Assembly (NCBI GenBank): GCA_947179485.1
Contig: OX359245.1
Span: forward strand, 33,715,067 to 33,779,066
Length of the DNA: 64,000 nucleotides
Source: Allacma fusca
Taxonomy: Eukaryota; Arthropoda; Collembola; Symphypleona; Sminthuridae
Direction: 5' to 3'
Made by a program: the position numbers and the translations under genes. This document shows positions 25,196 to 36,128 of this stretch, one piece after another; position 1 is the stretch's first letter; each line of letters begins with the position of its first letter. Below the pieces are notes generated by a model. It was not told the DNA's origin, did no database searches, and saw only the letters and a list, made by a program, of their open reading frames with translations.

Positions 25196-28100
25196 GCCAA
25201 TAACCGCGTATTTTTTAGCAGCATTGGTATTTGTTGAGTTGACGGGACTGCTGCTTCTTGCGGTTTGAGATTTTACCCGGAGCAGGAGTAAGGGTGATGG
25301 TGCTGACTGCTGGGAGATATGATGCTGCTGCTCTTTTTGGTTGGAGTATTCACCCGGACCAGCAGTAAAGATGAATTCGGGGCAAAACGTTATTGCACTG
25401 CAATTAATGAGTGACAATATAACGCCTCCTTTTGTAATTGAAGTTTCTGAGCAAACAATATTTGCTAATCTTTTGACATTTCTGGTATATGAATTACCAT
25501 TTATTTTAAATAATTTTTTGTTTGTCATCAGGTGTCGTGAGTATGTGCCCCAATTGGGACTAATGCGACAGCCTGCATAAATGTTGGACAGGTTTACAAA
25601 ATAAATGTGCGGGCTTCAAAGTTGAAATAAAAGGGGCGAGCATAAATCCAGAAAATAAATGGCCGAGGAGCTCGTATTAGTTCGAAGCTTCTATGAGAAA
25701 ATAATTTATTTCTAGTGTCATTTGACTCCGCATTGATCTACATGACTAGACATAGAACTCTACTCATAGACCTGTTTTTAAAGCTTGTGGATTTATTTGT
25801 AATTTATGGACATCAAGGTATTCAAACTAAATTATCCAGGATACCACTCAATTTTATGTAACTATGGGAAATTATTCAAAGGTATTCCCCTATAAATCTC
25901 AGAGTATTTTGTATCTGTATTTCGTGTTTCATATCAAGTATGTTCATTTCCTATTTTAGGTATTGTTGGAAGCAGGGTATTTTATTTAGTTTCTTGCAAA
26001 AATAACTCTGGATACTTGCAATTTATTTTGAACCTTGAATAAATTACACCTAGTGTGTATTTTTTGTATTTATATTTTAGGTTTCCCGAAAAGGTGACTA
26101 TTTTGTATTTTGACAATAAAATTCATGTTTTTTCCATACTTTTGTGCATACTAAACATTATGTACATATGCAGAGAAATATTTAGCTTTTTCTGTCGTCT
26201 ACTTACAATTTTTAAAAACAGAATCCCTTCCATACTAACAATTTCAGACAAGTGTCAGAGCTGTCCAAAATACATGTAATTAAATTATATTTTTCCTATT
26301 TGTAGTTTGGATTTTGAAATTTATAAAGATTCAAAATGTATTTTGTAGTATTTACATATTTTCACGAGATGAATGTATTTTTTATATTGTATTCGCACAA
26401 GGCAAATATATTTGTATTTTCTAACTTGAAATTTTATATAATTACTTGTAATATATTTTGTAGTTTCTATTTCCTATGCTATGGAAAGCTTCAATGTATT
26501 TTGAATTTTGTATTGGAGCTGACAATGACGACGGTTTCTAAACGTTCGCAAAATTCAAACTTTCCTGTTTTATGTCCCTTGAATCAATCATCAATTTGTT
26601 AAAATAATTTGTCCATGAAAAACAATCCTGAGCATTCCAACACAATGTTGTATTTAAATGTAATTAAATAAAATTTGAAGTATATTTTTTACCTTGTAAT
26701 TTCGATTTCGCATGTTAAAAAATTATTTTGTAATTTGTTTCTATGATAATGTGCGGCAATAAAGAATTTAGGATTCTACTTGCGGGGAAGTATTTGGCAG
26801 AGTTTGTATTTTTATTTAAATACATTCGTATCTTGTAATTTGTTTACAGTATTACGCCCTTACGATTCTACGGAAGTTTGTACTTTTTAAAGTGCTGTGT
26901 GAGTTAACTATCAATGAATTAAAAAATTTCCTTTAGTATAATTACAATTGACTGGTTGGAACGGAACACCGTCTCGACCATTAACAACATAATCTAATAT
27001 TAATTTATATAATTATTGGACAACTCTGATACCAAAATCCAGCCAGTATAAAAGGAAATAGTTACAGAATATTGTGGCTCAACTTAGCTCAAGGTTTTTA
27101 TTTTGAGAAAAAGGGAGCTGTGTACTCATTCACTTACCGACAGCTTGCCAATATTATATTGCCAATGACCTACCATCTGTATACGGTTGTGTTACTAAAG
27201 AGGAATACATTCTTAGAACGTTTCAGGTATTTTATATTTTTTATCCATTATTATCTTTTCATTTTCAGTCCACAAACTAGAACAACAATATCAGTTACCT
27301 AGAAAACATGTTTTCCAAGAAAAATCGACCAACTCCCTTATTTCGAACCTTAATACTGTACATGCATATAAAAAGCTTTGTAGTCACACCTATACTAAGC
27401 TTCTTGACTGGGCGCGGACGGCCTTTTAAAGTATAGGATAGCGTAATAACAAATAAAATAATAGTATATTTTAGCTTGCACTAAAAATGTTACGTGTAAT
27501 GATGCCACTAATTCTTTGGAATTAGTATCAAGATGTGAATTTCAATGCAAAATTTAAGTCATCATTTATTAGTTTGCTTCACTTTTCAGCAAAATATAAC
27601 TGTCAATTCTGAAATGCCTGGATCTGGAGGAAGTAGTCCTGATTTGACCTACGGTCAACTGATAACCCGATGAGTTTGAATTTAGTAGTGATTTCAAAGT
27701 AGCTGACAAAAGTATCACTTTGTAGAACTTTTGAGGTGATGTGACTAAAATTTGTCATTATGTTTCATCCAGTCCATCATATTACTAACATATACTATAT
27801 ACATACGAATCTAGACGCTGCCCTGTATGTAGACTCAATTTTTTTTTATTTGGATTTACTACTGGATTTTTTACTGATTTTAGTAGTTTAATTTTCAATG
27901 GTTTCATTTCGTAGTCATCCACACTGCAGTTGTACGCAAGAGGTCTGTATTGCTGACTTAAATTACCAATAACAGTTTATGATAATTATCTAAAAGGTAC
28001 ATGCGTCTATATTAAAAGTTTAATTAGAAGATTTCGTCTCTGGGTGTTAAGATGAGCAAAAATTGTCTTTATTAAATTTTTGGAATGCCTAAGAATAGTT

Positions 28101-28425
28101 GTCTATACAATGTGCAGTGCGGGAAGGAATATGGTTTTATTAGGGTGGCATCAGACCCCTAGTAAAACAGCCTTGTCCGATTTTTTGTCTGCTTTCTTAA
28201 AAGTTTAATTGGAAGATTTTGTTCCTGGTTGTTACGATCTGTAAAAATTGCCCTCATAAATTGTCGTAGTGCCTAAGAATAGTTGTTTTTACATTGGGTA
28301 GTGGGAAAGGGAATAATGTTTTAGTAAGTGTAACAGCAAAAGGTACACTTTTGCACAAGTTATTTTGGTGCAACACCTGCTGATTTTGTCGTACTTGTGC
28401 TAATGGTGGGATCAGAGATCTGAAT
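25196..28425. other. AT-rich tract without recognised gene
   Basis: A T-rich zone with recurrent ATTTTGTATTT words spans about 25900-26880. An open frame at about 25371-25580 (+) and an overlapping one on the minus strand have no recognisable domain. Apart from the two-copy repeat at 28014-28345 I see nothing supportable. Confidence 0.45.
28014..28345. repeat. Degenerate tandem duplication, two copies with 185-bp period
   Basis: AAAAGTTTAATTAGAAGATT at 28014 and AAAAGTTTAATTGGAAGATT at 28199 begin two diverged copies. They share further blocks such as TGCCTAAGAATAGTTGT and a GTGGGAAAGG-like segment. No coding content is evident. Confidence 0.6.
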
Positions 28426-28427
28426 TC

Positions 28428-29500
28428 AATTTATTTAAATGCCTTTCGGGTCCCGCCCATAACATTATTGCAATTCGTTTTATTGCGTATTATTAAATAC
28501 AACTTTTGATAAAGTTAATAATTTGATACAGGTGCTCCTTATCCCGAATATTAAGCAGGGAATAGAAGTTCTCCCTTTTTATACCATTAATATGATTTTC
28601 CAGGAATTGTTCCCTATGGGAACTGAATTGTTTACATTTAGTAAAGAGGTGATACATATCATTTGTTGTATCATTGGAGCAAGGCTTGCATTCGTCATGA
28701 GTACAAATTAATTTGCAATTATTATAATATATCATATGATGATTATTTATGAGTTGAGCAATTAGCCTTTTAGCACGTTTGCGTTGGACCTAGAGCTTCC
28801 AATGTGTTCAACATTTTTGTTCCGTAGAAAATTCCGTTCCGTTCCGAAACCTACAAATAATATTGTTCCCGGTTCCGTTCCGACTGTCGGGACATCGGAA
28901 TATTTTAAATGAAATCGTTCGGAACAAAGAAGTAAATTTTTGTTTCCGTCACAGTTTGTGTTCCGTTCCGGATTATGCTGGTTTTTCTGTTCCGAACCCG
29001 TTCCGTTCCGAAGCATCCCGGGATTTTTTATTACATGTACATGAAATGCAATTTGCACTACCTGTAATATTTCCACAACAATATTTATGTTCAAGTTTGA
29101 TATTTGATTATAAATAATTCCTTTCTGTATTTTAAAATAGTAAGGACACTTCATTAACTGTACCGGTATCGGAACGGAACGGAACAGAACAATTCCGCTT
29201 TCCGATGACATAAATTTTATGTGACAGCTTTCGTACCGATGCTGTGAACTGTCCCGGTCCCAATATCATCGGTACAAGTGCTCATGTTCCGGTTTTGTCC
29301 CGATTCAATGACGGAACAAAAAGAATGTTCCGAAATTGTTCCGTGTTCCGTTTCCGAACACGGAACTTCGGGATTTCGGAAACCCGAAGGAAGCTCTAGT
29401 TGGACCTGAAGTAGTTGGAGACTTATTGTGTATTCGCTTTGTACAGAATGTGGGATCACAGATGGTAAAAAGCATATTTTGGCAGAAAATAATAAAACAA
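28428..29500 (-). mobile_element. 5'-truncated non-LTR retrotransposon tail, interrupted by a hAT-like element
   Basis: The minus-strand frame ends with TAA at 28493-28495. It carries a CX2CX9HX4C motif (CKPC...HLFTKC), typical of the region after reverse transcriptase in I/jockey-like non-LTR elements. The reading frame runs up to 28790, where a 608-bp element is inserted. It resumes beyond 29406 when one 8-bp target duplication is removed, and a stop is met near 29490. Downstream is a short 3' UTR containing GGGACCCGAAAGGCATTTAA. Only the C-terminal tip remains. The clade is inferred from the motif, not from the RT domain. Confidence 0.6.
28791..29398. mobile_element. hAT-like non-autonomous element A (608 bp, TTCCG/CGGAA interior)
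   Basis: Perfect 10-bp terminal inverted repeats TAGAGCTTCC...GGAAGCTCTA are flanked by identical 8-bp duplications GTTGGACC (28783-28790 and 29399-29406). An 8-bp TSD with a short TAGAGC-type end is the hAT pattern. The interior contains more than twenty TTCCG or CGGAA words, often in tandem (GTTCCGTTCCG), clustered towards both ends around an AT-rich centre at about 29020-29155. No transposase is encoded; the short ORFs are word artefacts. It is inserted in a non-LTR retrotransposon tail. Confidence 0.85.
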
Positions 29501-29755
29501 ACTAGGCGCTTGACAAATGTCTGTTTCAAGCATTTAAAGACCAGTGATGACAAAACTACAGCTGCCGTATTAGCTTTAACATATCATGGAATAAAGAATC
29601 GTCAAGTTTTGAGAAGTTCGGGTTGTCTTTCTAGTTTAGTGAGACAAATATGTACAGATTCTAAAATCGGTTTCATTGACTTTAGGCAAAACCAAAGTTG
29701 CAGCGTTAGTTCAAAATGTTGCAGCTCCATTTTTACTCGAAGCTTTGGTAAATAG
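29407..29755 (+). other. Open region of uncertain status
   Basis: A + strand frame runs from element A to 29755, overlapping the retrotransposon relic at its left end. Near 29685 a different frame looks more coding (GKTKVAALVQNVAAPFLLEA), framed by TTTAG and a GTAAAT donor-like site. No family is recognised, and it may be decayed mobile DNA. Confidence 0.2.
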
Positions 29756-29977
29756 AATAATTTCTCGCGAAAGTTATTTCAATTTTCCAAGTGCCTCCCA
29801 ATTGTAAGAAGTATTTCATATACAGAACACCTGTTGAACTATTTTGAGGTGGTATGTTTTTGTGGTATGTTGGTGGTTGGTATATTTTTGGTGGTATGTT
29901 GGTAGTATGTAGCGGGGGTATTTTCATAATACTGTATATATTTGAAATCCCAAAGTTACTTCACGTTCAATTTCAAC

Positions 29978-30940
29978 TATAGCTCCTCACGGGTCGAGTA
30001 GTTATCCATACCGTAATCGTAATTGGAACCGTACTCGAATTATCGGGTCAAATTCCCGCTTGACCCGGACTTGTGTCTTCAAGTACGAGTAAAAAATCCT
30101 GTACTCGGAGGACGGTATTATATTTCTAAATTTTTTACCGAACTTGGACCGTACTTACGAGTATAAAACGTTTATACCGACCGACCCGTACTCGAACCGT
30201 ACTCGAGTATCAAGTACACCAAAAAAAATTTTTGTTAGATGTTATTTTTTTTTAAACAGATATTGACATTGAAAACTAATAGTAGATTCAACTAACAAAA
30301 ATTTGTAACTGCAACTTACGAACAGTGTTTGCAATGAAAATTTTCTCCAACGAGATTAAAATTCCGATGAACAATAGATCAAGATTTGATACTGCCAGTC
30401 ATATCGAATGGATTCTCTTCAGTCAGGTCAATCTCATTCTAACCTCTATTAATTCTGCCCTATTCTCCTAAGGTAAATACTTCCAATTAGTATCTACAGT
30501 AGTACTCAATTCGGAGTTGTAACAATAACTTACGCTGTAGGTGTAACGTTTCATGCTATTCGGAGTAATTTTGAATTTAACCGCTTTTCCGTTTTCACTT
30601 TCCCCTTTCACTCGGAATAACAACAACTTTTCTGTACACAAGGGTATATGTATGCAGACGTTGTGCTGGAGGAAATTACTCGAGTATCAAATGTAAATCC
30701 AAGTACGGGTTCAAGTACTTTTGAATTTATGTCCCGAACTCGTACTCGTGCTTTGGTTCAAGTACTTTGAACGTACTCGTACTCGCTCTGATACTCGTTA
30801 GAAATATACTCAAGTTCGAGTACGAAAACGGATACTCGACCGACGAGTACAAGTACCAATTTAAGTTGATACCGTACTTGACCCGTACTCGTACTCGAAC
30901 TCGAAACTCGAGTATCTACTCGTACTCGTGAGGAGCTATA
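29978..30940. mobile_element. hAT-like non-autonomous element B (963 bp, CGAGTAC interior)
   Basis: Terminal inverted repeats share 14 perfect bases, TATAGCTCCTCACG, followed by GGGTCGAGTAG at one end and AGTACGAGTAG at the other. The 8-bp duplications are ATTTCAAC at 29970-29977 and 30941-30948. Both arms (about 29978-30210 and 30660-30940) consist largely of GTACTCG/CGAGTAC and related words in both orientations. The middle 450 bp is ordinary AT-rich DNA. There is no coding capacity. Confidence 0.88.
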
Positions 30941-30948
30941 ATTTCAAC

Positions 30949-32066
30949 TCATGAAACGTATATTATTTATTTAGGGCCGGGGCATGGTTTCTCAATAGCG
31001 TCCAAAAACTAAAAAAACTTGTTTCCCTAATTATTCTCCGAAAGTCAATCTCAACTTGTTTCTTTAAATGAACTCCGCTAAATACAAATCGATAGCGTCA
31101 AATCCGCTTTCACCTAAAATCTGCTTCAATACATTTGTTTTTCAAAGGAATTAATAAACGATTCCTACATGCTCCCTGCCTTTCTGAAGATAACCAATCC
31201 ACTTGTTGAAATACACTGAAAGCTTGTTCGTATATATATATATCAATTTGTCAAATGAAATCAGTAAAACCAACTGTTTCTGATTTAAGCAAGTCTAAAT
31301 TCATGCTCATCTTTCATTTACAATGAATCAACTGTCATTGCGAAACATTTGAAATGAATGACAGCCTAATAATTGACTGTGCTTCACAGGGACGATTACT
31401 TTAAGAGGTGATAGTTAAATTGTAGAAATTAAAAGCCAAACGGTTTACGAATCAAGCCCTGTCGTAGAGACTTGTTGTAAGCCTAAATCGTGCACGATTA
31501 TATTAAGAGTAGCGATTTAAATAAACGGAAATGTAGTGCTCGTTAATAATAAGGAGTGCTTGGCATGCCACCTTTTGGGCGTTGTGTGATGCCATTGAAC
31601 TACGAAAGTGCGAAACTTTAAATAAACGGACATCAAGTGCTCTTTAATAACAAAGGATTGTTACATACTTGTTTGCTGACAAGTAGGTGGTATGTAAAAG
31701 ACTGCCTGGTAGGTAGTATGCAAAATTACCGCTTAGTGGTATGTAAAGTGATATGTAAGGTGGTAGTATTCTTAAATCTGGTCGGGAAAGTAAAACCAGA
31801 CTGGGAGCGAATTTATTGCTCATGAATTATTAAGAACAAACATGTGATTTTCAAAATGGTGACTTTGATTTATCGATAATAAATTGAAATACGACTTGGG
31901 TTCTAAAAGCACGTAGTGTTAGTGGATCAATACCCGCTCATTTTCCAAAATACGGTAGAGAAAAATATACATTTAATTTTTTCATGCAGTTAACTTTTGG
32001 ATTCGTGTCACTCTGATTAAGCTATTGAAGTCCGAGTGTTGTTGTCCCCGGGTCAGTCGTCCCCTA
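30949..32066. other. Spacer between hAT-like elements B and C
   Basis: No gene recognised. A roughly 40-bp direct repeat (TAAATAAACGGAAATGTAGTG-type) occurs at about 31517 and 31620. GGTATGT words cluster at 31680-31775, echoing a similar cluster at 29850-29920 left of element B. The ORF at 31637-31825 falls within these words and is not called. Confidence 0.4.
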
Positions 32067-32074
32067 CATAAACC

Positions 32075-33074
32075 TAGTGCTGCGCTCGGGTCAAGTATTT
32101 ATAAAGATCCGACCACGAACTTGACTTGACCCCGACTTCTCAAGTACGTATTTCAAGATTACCCGAACTTGACATTTTCAGTTCAAGTAATACTTGAATG
32201 AAACAAGTTCGGGTTTTCAAGTAATTCTCATATTACTTGACCATGATTTTATACGCGCGTTTCGGGTCCAACTTCAACTTGACTTGACCATGACCCGAAC
32301 TTGACCATGAACTTGAACTTTCAAGTACTTTCAAGTAATCCATTGGACATCAAAATACTTAAGTTTTATTGAATTTATATTTCTAATGAAAGCGAACCTG
32401 GGTTTCTAACACACTAGGTTTCACCCAGCATTTTGCTAGCAACCGCCTCTAAAAATAATAGTTGTATTTTTGGTTCCTTTCAATGAATGTAGAACGATTG
32501 TACACTGCAGATCTACTCTGATTTCGTGTACCGGGTGGGTCTGGTGACTCAGTTGACATTTTCGGGGACACAGAACTCCTTTTAGGTTTTGTTGTCACAT
32601 ACTATTATAAACATGGGTGCTAACATTTTTAAATCAATTTCCACGGAGCCATATGAATGTTGAGCTTTCTTTTGTATTTGTGTACACGAACAAATTAACA
32701 AATGCCGCTTAAAGTGATGTATTAAATGCCGTTTTAAGTTTCATTTAGTACAGTGAATCGTAAGTGAATTGAAAACTCCCTCAGCCATGAAGAATTGCAC
32801 AAACAAAATTACTTGAACTTGTACACGAAAAACTCAAGTTCGTGGTCAAGTACTTTTTAATATTTACTTGAACATGACCAGGTACTATGGTTCAAGTAAA
32901 ATAATTATACTTGACCACGAACTTGACTTGAGGTAAGAAATCATGGTCAAGTCGATGAAATACCTGAACACGACCCGAACCGTTCATGGTTTTAAATTTA
33001 TTTACTTGACCACGACCCGAACGCGAACTTGACTTGAAATACTCGTGTACTACTTGTACTTGTGCGCAGCTCTG
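32075..33074. mobile_element. hAT-like non-autonomous element C (1000 bp, ACTTGAC/CAAGT interior)
   Basis: Ends are TAGTGCTGCGCTCGGGTCAA and the complement CAGAGCTGCGCACAAGTACA, imperfect inverted repeats sharing GCTGCGC. They are flanked by 8-bp duplications CATAAACC at 32067-32074 and 33075-33082. Both arms (about 32075-32345 and 32805-33065) are built from ACTTGACC, TTCAAGTA, CGAACTTGA and complements. The centre is AT-rich. The minus ORF 32892-33086 is a word artefact spanning the right edge. No transposase is present. Confidence 0.82.
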
Positions 33075-33082
33075 CATAAACC

Positions 33083-34311
33083 CCATACAAAGCTGACGAC
33101 TGTGCAGGTAATTTTGCTATTGAGCTAAGATTCTGTACGTTTTCGTTTGCATTTATTATTCAGTGCTATTAGTTTAAAAATTTCAGGGAATTCATATATG
33201 TATAATTTCATTGGAAGTTATACAATCGTTGCGACTAATGCATGGCGGTTATTATAAATGAGATAATTATGCGAAAATGTTATTAAATTAGCATTAGTAT
33301 GATACACGCAGAAACATAGCGATTAAACCTAAAATTTTAGGGAGATAAATAATTTATTTCATTGATACTTAAACAATATTTGCTAACAGATAGGGTGTAA
33401 TAGTAATATTAACTAATTTATGAAACACTTATAGGAATTATACAAAATTTGTTATCCTTATAAACAATTATGAGTTATCCTTATCACAAGTAATATTTTT
33501 TAAACATTTATTTGAGTATTTCGAAACACATTCTAAATTCGTCCAATTGTACCTTTTGCACCCGTAAATACATCAATGATTTCAAAAGGGATTGGTCGAT
33601 ACATGTCCGGAAGTCATCTAATTTATTGTTCCACATAATTCGAGGGTCCATCATTGTCGTCTTACCGATGCAGCAAATACCAACAGTTATCATCAAAGAG
33701 TTTAAAACAATTCCGTAGATTCGGATTTGATTCATGATTTATCTATTTCTAAACGCCTTTGCATCAGAATGTGACTTTGAGCACCATTTCTTAAACTATT
33801 GTTTTAAGTGACATCGGATATTTTTGTTCTCTTGGGTTTCAGCCTTCATTGCTTTCTCAATAATGATTTCTTGTCGATAGCTTTCAATGCGAAATAGCGG
33901 GGAAGTCTTTTTTGAAGTCTTTCAAAATAATCTTTGGATTGTTTGAAACTGCGCACATCTGATATGACTTGTTATATTAAAGTTGTAAGCGCCTTATAGT
34001 ATTACAGATAAGTCTTTGATCCAGTCTAATTGAAATTGTTAATATACGTCATACTAAACAAATCATAATTTAGTCACTAATTATTTAATAAGGAAAAATA
34101 AATCATTTTTCTGAGAAAAGGAAGCTTGAAATTAAATAATTCTGACGTAATTATCATTCTAAAATTAAAACAGTCGTGATAGAAGATTTATCGCTCGCAG
34201 TGAACAACATTAATGTTCACTGCTATACCTCTCAAGAATCTGCTAGCTGAACCCATGATGTGAAACCTTTTGTTCGAGAATTTAAAAATCTTCACCCTTT
34301 GTATCAGTGAT
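33083..34311. other. AT-rich spacer without recognised gene
   Basis: No supportable gene on either strand. The minus ORF 33508-33735 matches nothing I know. A hairpin CAGTGAACA/TGTTCACTG with a 7-base loop lies at 34198-34222, downstream of the following minus-strand gene. Confidence 0.45.
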
Positions 34312-36128
34312 TCATTGAAGGAGATTTTTAGAAAATTTTAAATCTTGCATATCATCCCCATTTCTTTTTACTGTCATTAGCTCCGGCATCGTCGTCCCAA
34401 AGCACCGACTGACGTGAACGTTGAGTGTCTCTGGATTTTTGAACCTTTGGAAACACTGTCGACATAAATGGCTCTTGCATCGGTTACTGTGCCGGAAAAG
34501 TGAGCCGATATCCTTGCATAGGACGTAATGCTCACTTAAAAATATTTTATTCTGGTCCTCCGACGTATCCTCGTTGACTTGAATAATTAAAAATAAGTCG
34601 ATAATAATCGGCTTGGAAATTTGCTTGAATCTTCGGGATGTTTTTGAATTCCCGAAATCGTCCCAGGTCTTACTCACATTCGAGACGTAGAGAGGGAAGC
34701 TGAACTCCGTGATGACTTTGTCTCTTGCATTGCATCTCGCCATGGACTTCCGTAGCCTTTCATTGACCACATCATTTTTCTCATTTTTAATAAACCGGCT
34801 GCTCGTCTCCGTGATTCCTGTATCCTGAAATCCGAAGACGCTGATTTGCAAAAAGGGGTTTTGCCGCTCAAATCTTGGGATCTGCTCAATAGTCATGGGC
34901 AAAATGATCCCGTCCAGATTAAATCTTCGAACAATTTTCCGGTAGGTTTTCATCCGGTGAGAAGAGTACTTTGCATTTTTAATCCCTGCAGCCACAGCAA
35001 ATAGGAAACTAGAATCCAGGTCAATATCCCGTTTGAGCTTGTGCTGCTGAGCCGTCAGTGTTTCCTGGTCAAATGCGTCTTTACTATTGTCCACGTTGAT
35101 AAAGAGTTCTCTCCTTTTCCAGAAGACGTAAGGCAAAGGGAGGTAAGTGGCTTGAGTGATGGAGCTACAATTTTGAACGATCAGTCGTAAATACCAAACG
35201 TCTGTTAGAACATAGCTTTCCTCGCTGAAATAAGCCATGACTTTGTCCTGCAATGTTGCCACTGTTTTTTCCAGGGTGGCCTCAATGTTACCTTGCATTA
35301 TTATTATTTGCGTATTTGACCAAACCATTTTATGAAATCTAGTTCCGTCAGTCTCTATAAGTCAAAATGAAATATGAAATTAAAATAATGACCAGCCTGT
35401 TACAAAACGTTTCTCCCATTTATCTTTTTTAGGGGGATGTTTCAAAAATTTTCCCAATTTTATAAAAATAGATAATTACAACGAAACTAAAATTTACCTT
35501 CAGGCAAAAGAGGGTCGATAATTTTTTGGAAGACACTAGGCAAACAAAATCTGACTCCGATGGGTCCGCATAATTTCAAACCAGCGGATATATCATTGTA
35601 AAGCTGCTGTTTCAGACGATCAAATAACTTTTGGATATTGTAAAGATACTGTCCAAACTTGTTGGAGTGTAGATCATTCCTATTGTAGAGAATGTACGAC
35701 ACTGCGTAAGATTCAGAGGATAGGCTAACTGGAAGAATACCCGACTTCAAATTTTCATTGTGGGAAATCCTTTTGTGCATGTCCAAGGTTGTCTTGGAAC
35801 TGAATCGGACACAGCAATGGGAGCAGACGTACCGATGACGGGCCCCCAGAGGGATCTCATTTGTACTTTGAAATGATAAATTGGTAGGGAAGACTCCACG
35901 GGGATACAAACTGCTGTTGAATTGGTTGAAGACATCACTGAACGCATCGATGTTCATCTCATAGCCGTTCTCATCCACAAGCTGCACATCGGTACACTCA
36001 GGCAAGTAGCTGGTTAGATAGTCGTCATCAAGGATGTCTTCTATAACGCGCTCTATATCGTGCTTGGTGAGATTAACATTGGGTACCAGGTCGCTAATGT
36101 TGATATTTCCAAATTCTTGGGCCTCCAT
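34312..36128 (-). CDS. Two-exon zinc-finger protein resembling the N-terminal part of Polinton-type DNA polymerases
   Basis: Exon 1 is complement(35498..36128), beginning at ATG. It ends in phase 1 at GAAG|GTAAAT. Exon 2 is complement(34312..35354), after CTTATAG. The join is in frame and gives about 557 residues. Residues 102-123 form a C2H2 finger (C102, C105, H118, H123). Residues 508-528 form a CX2CX12HX3C knuckle (CRQCFQRFKNPETLNVHVSRC minus its last residue) preceded by HYVLCKD. The sequence around FNLDGIILPMTIEQIPRFER and the knuckle recall the region upstream of the exonuclease domain in protein-primed polymerases of Polintons/Mavericks. The protein stops just where that exonuclease would begin, and no polymerase follows. 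It could be a truncated element copy or a retained host protein. The assignment is from remembered family features. Confidence 0.5.

Noticed and set aside
28762..29553. ORFs on both strands rich in Phe, Arg and Pro words
   Set aside because: They are products of the TTCCG/CGGAA arrays of element A and cross its borders.
32892..33086. Minus-strand ORF of 64 codons
   Set aside because: It spans the right arm and border of element C and is made of CAAGT/ACTTGA words.
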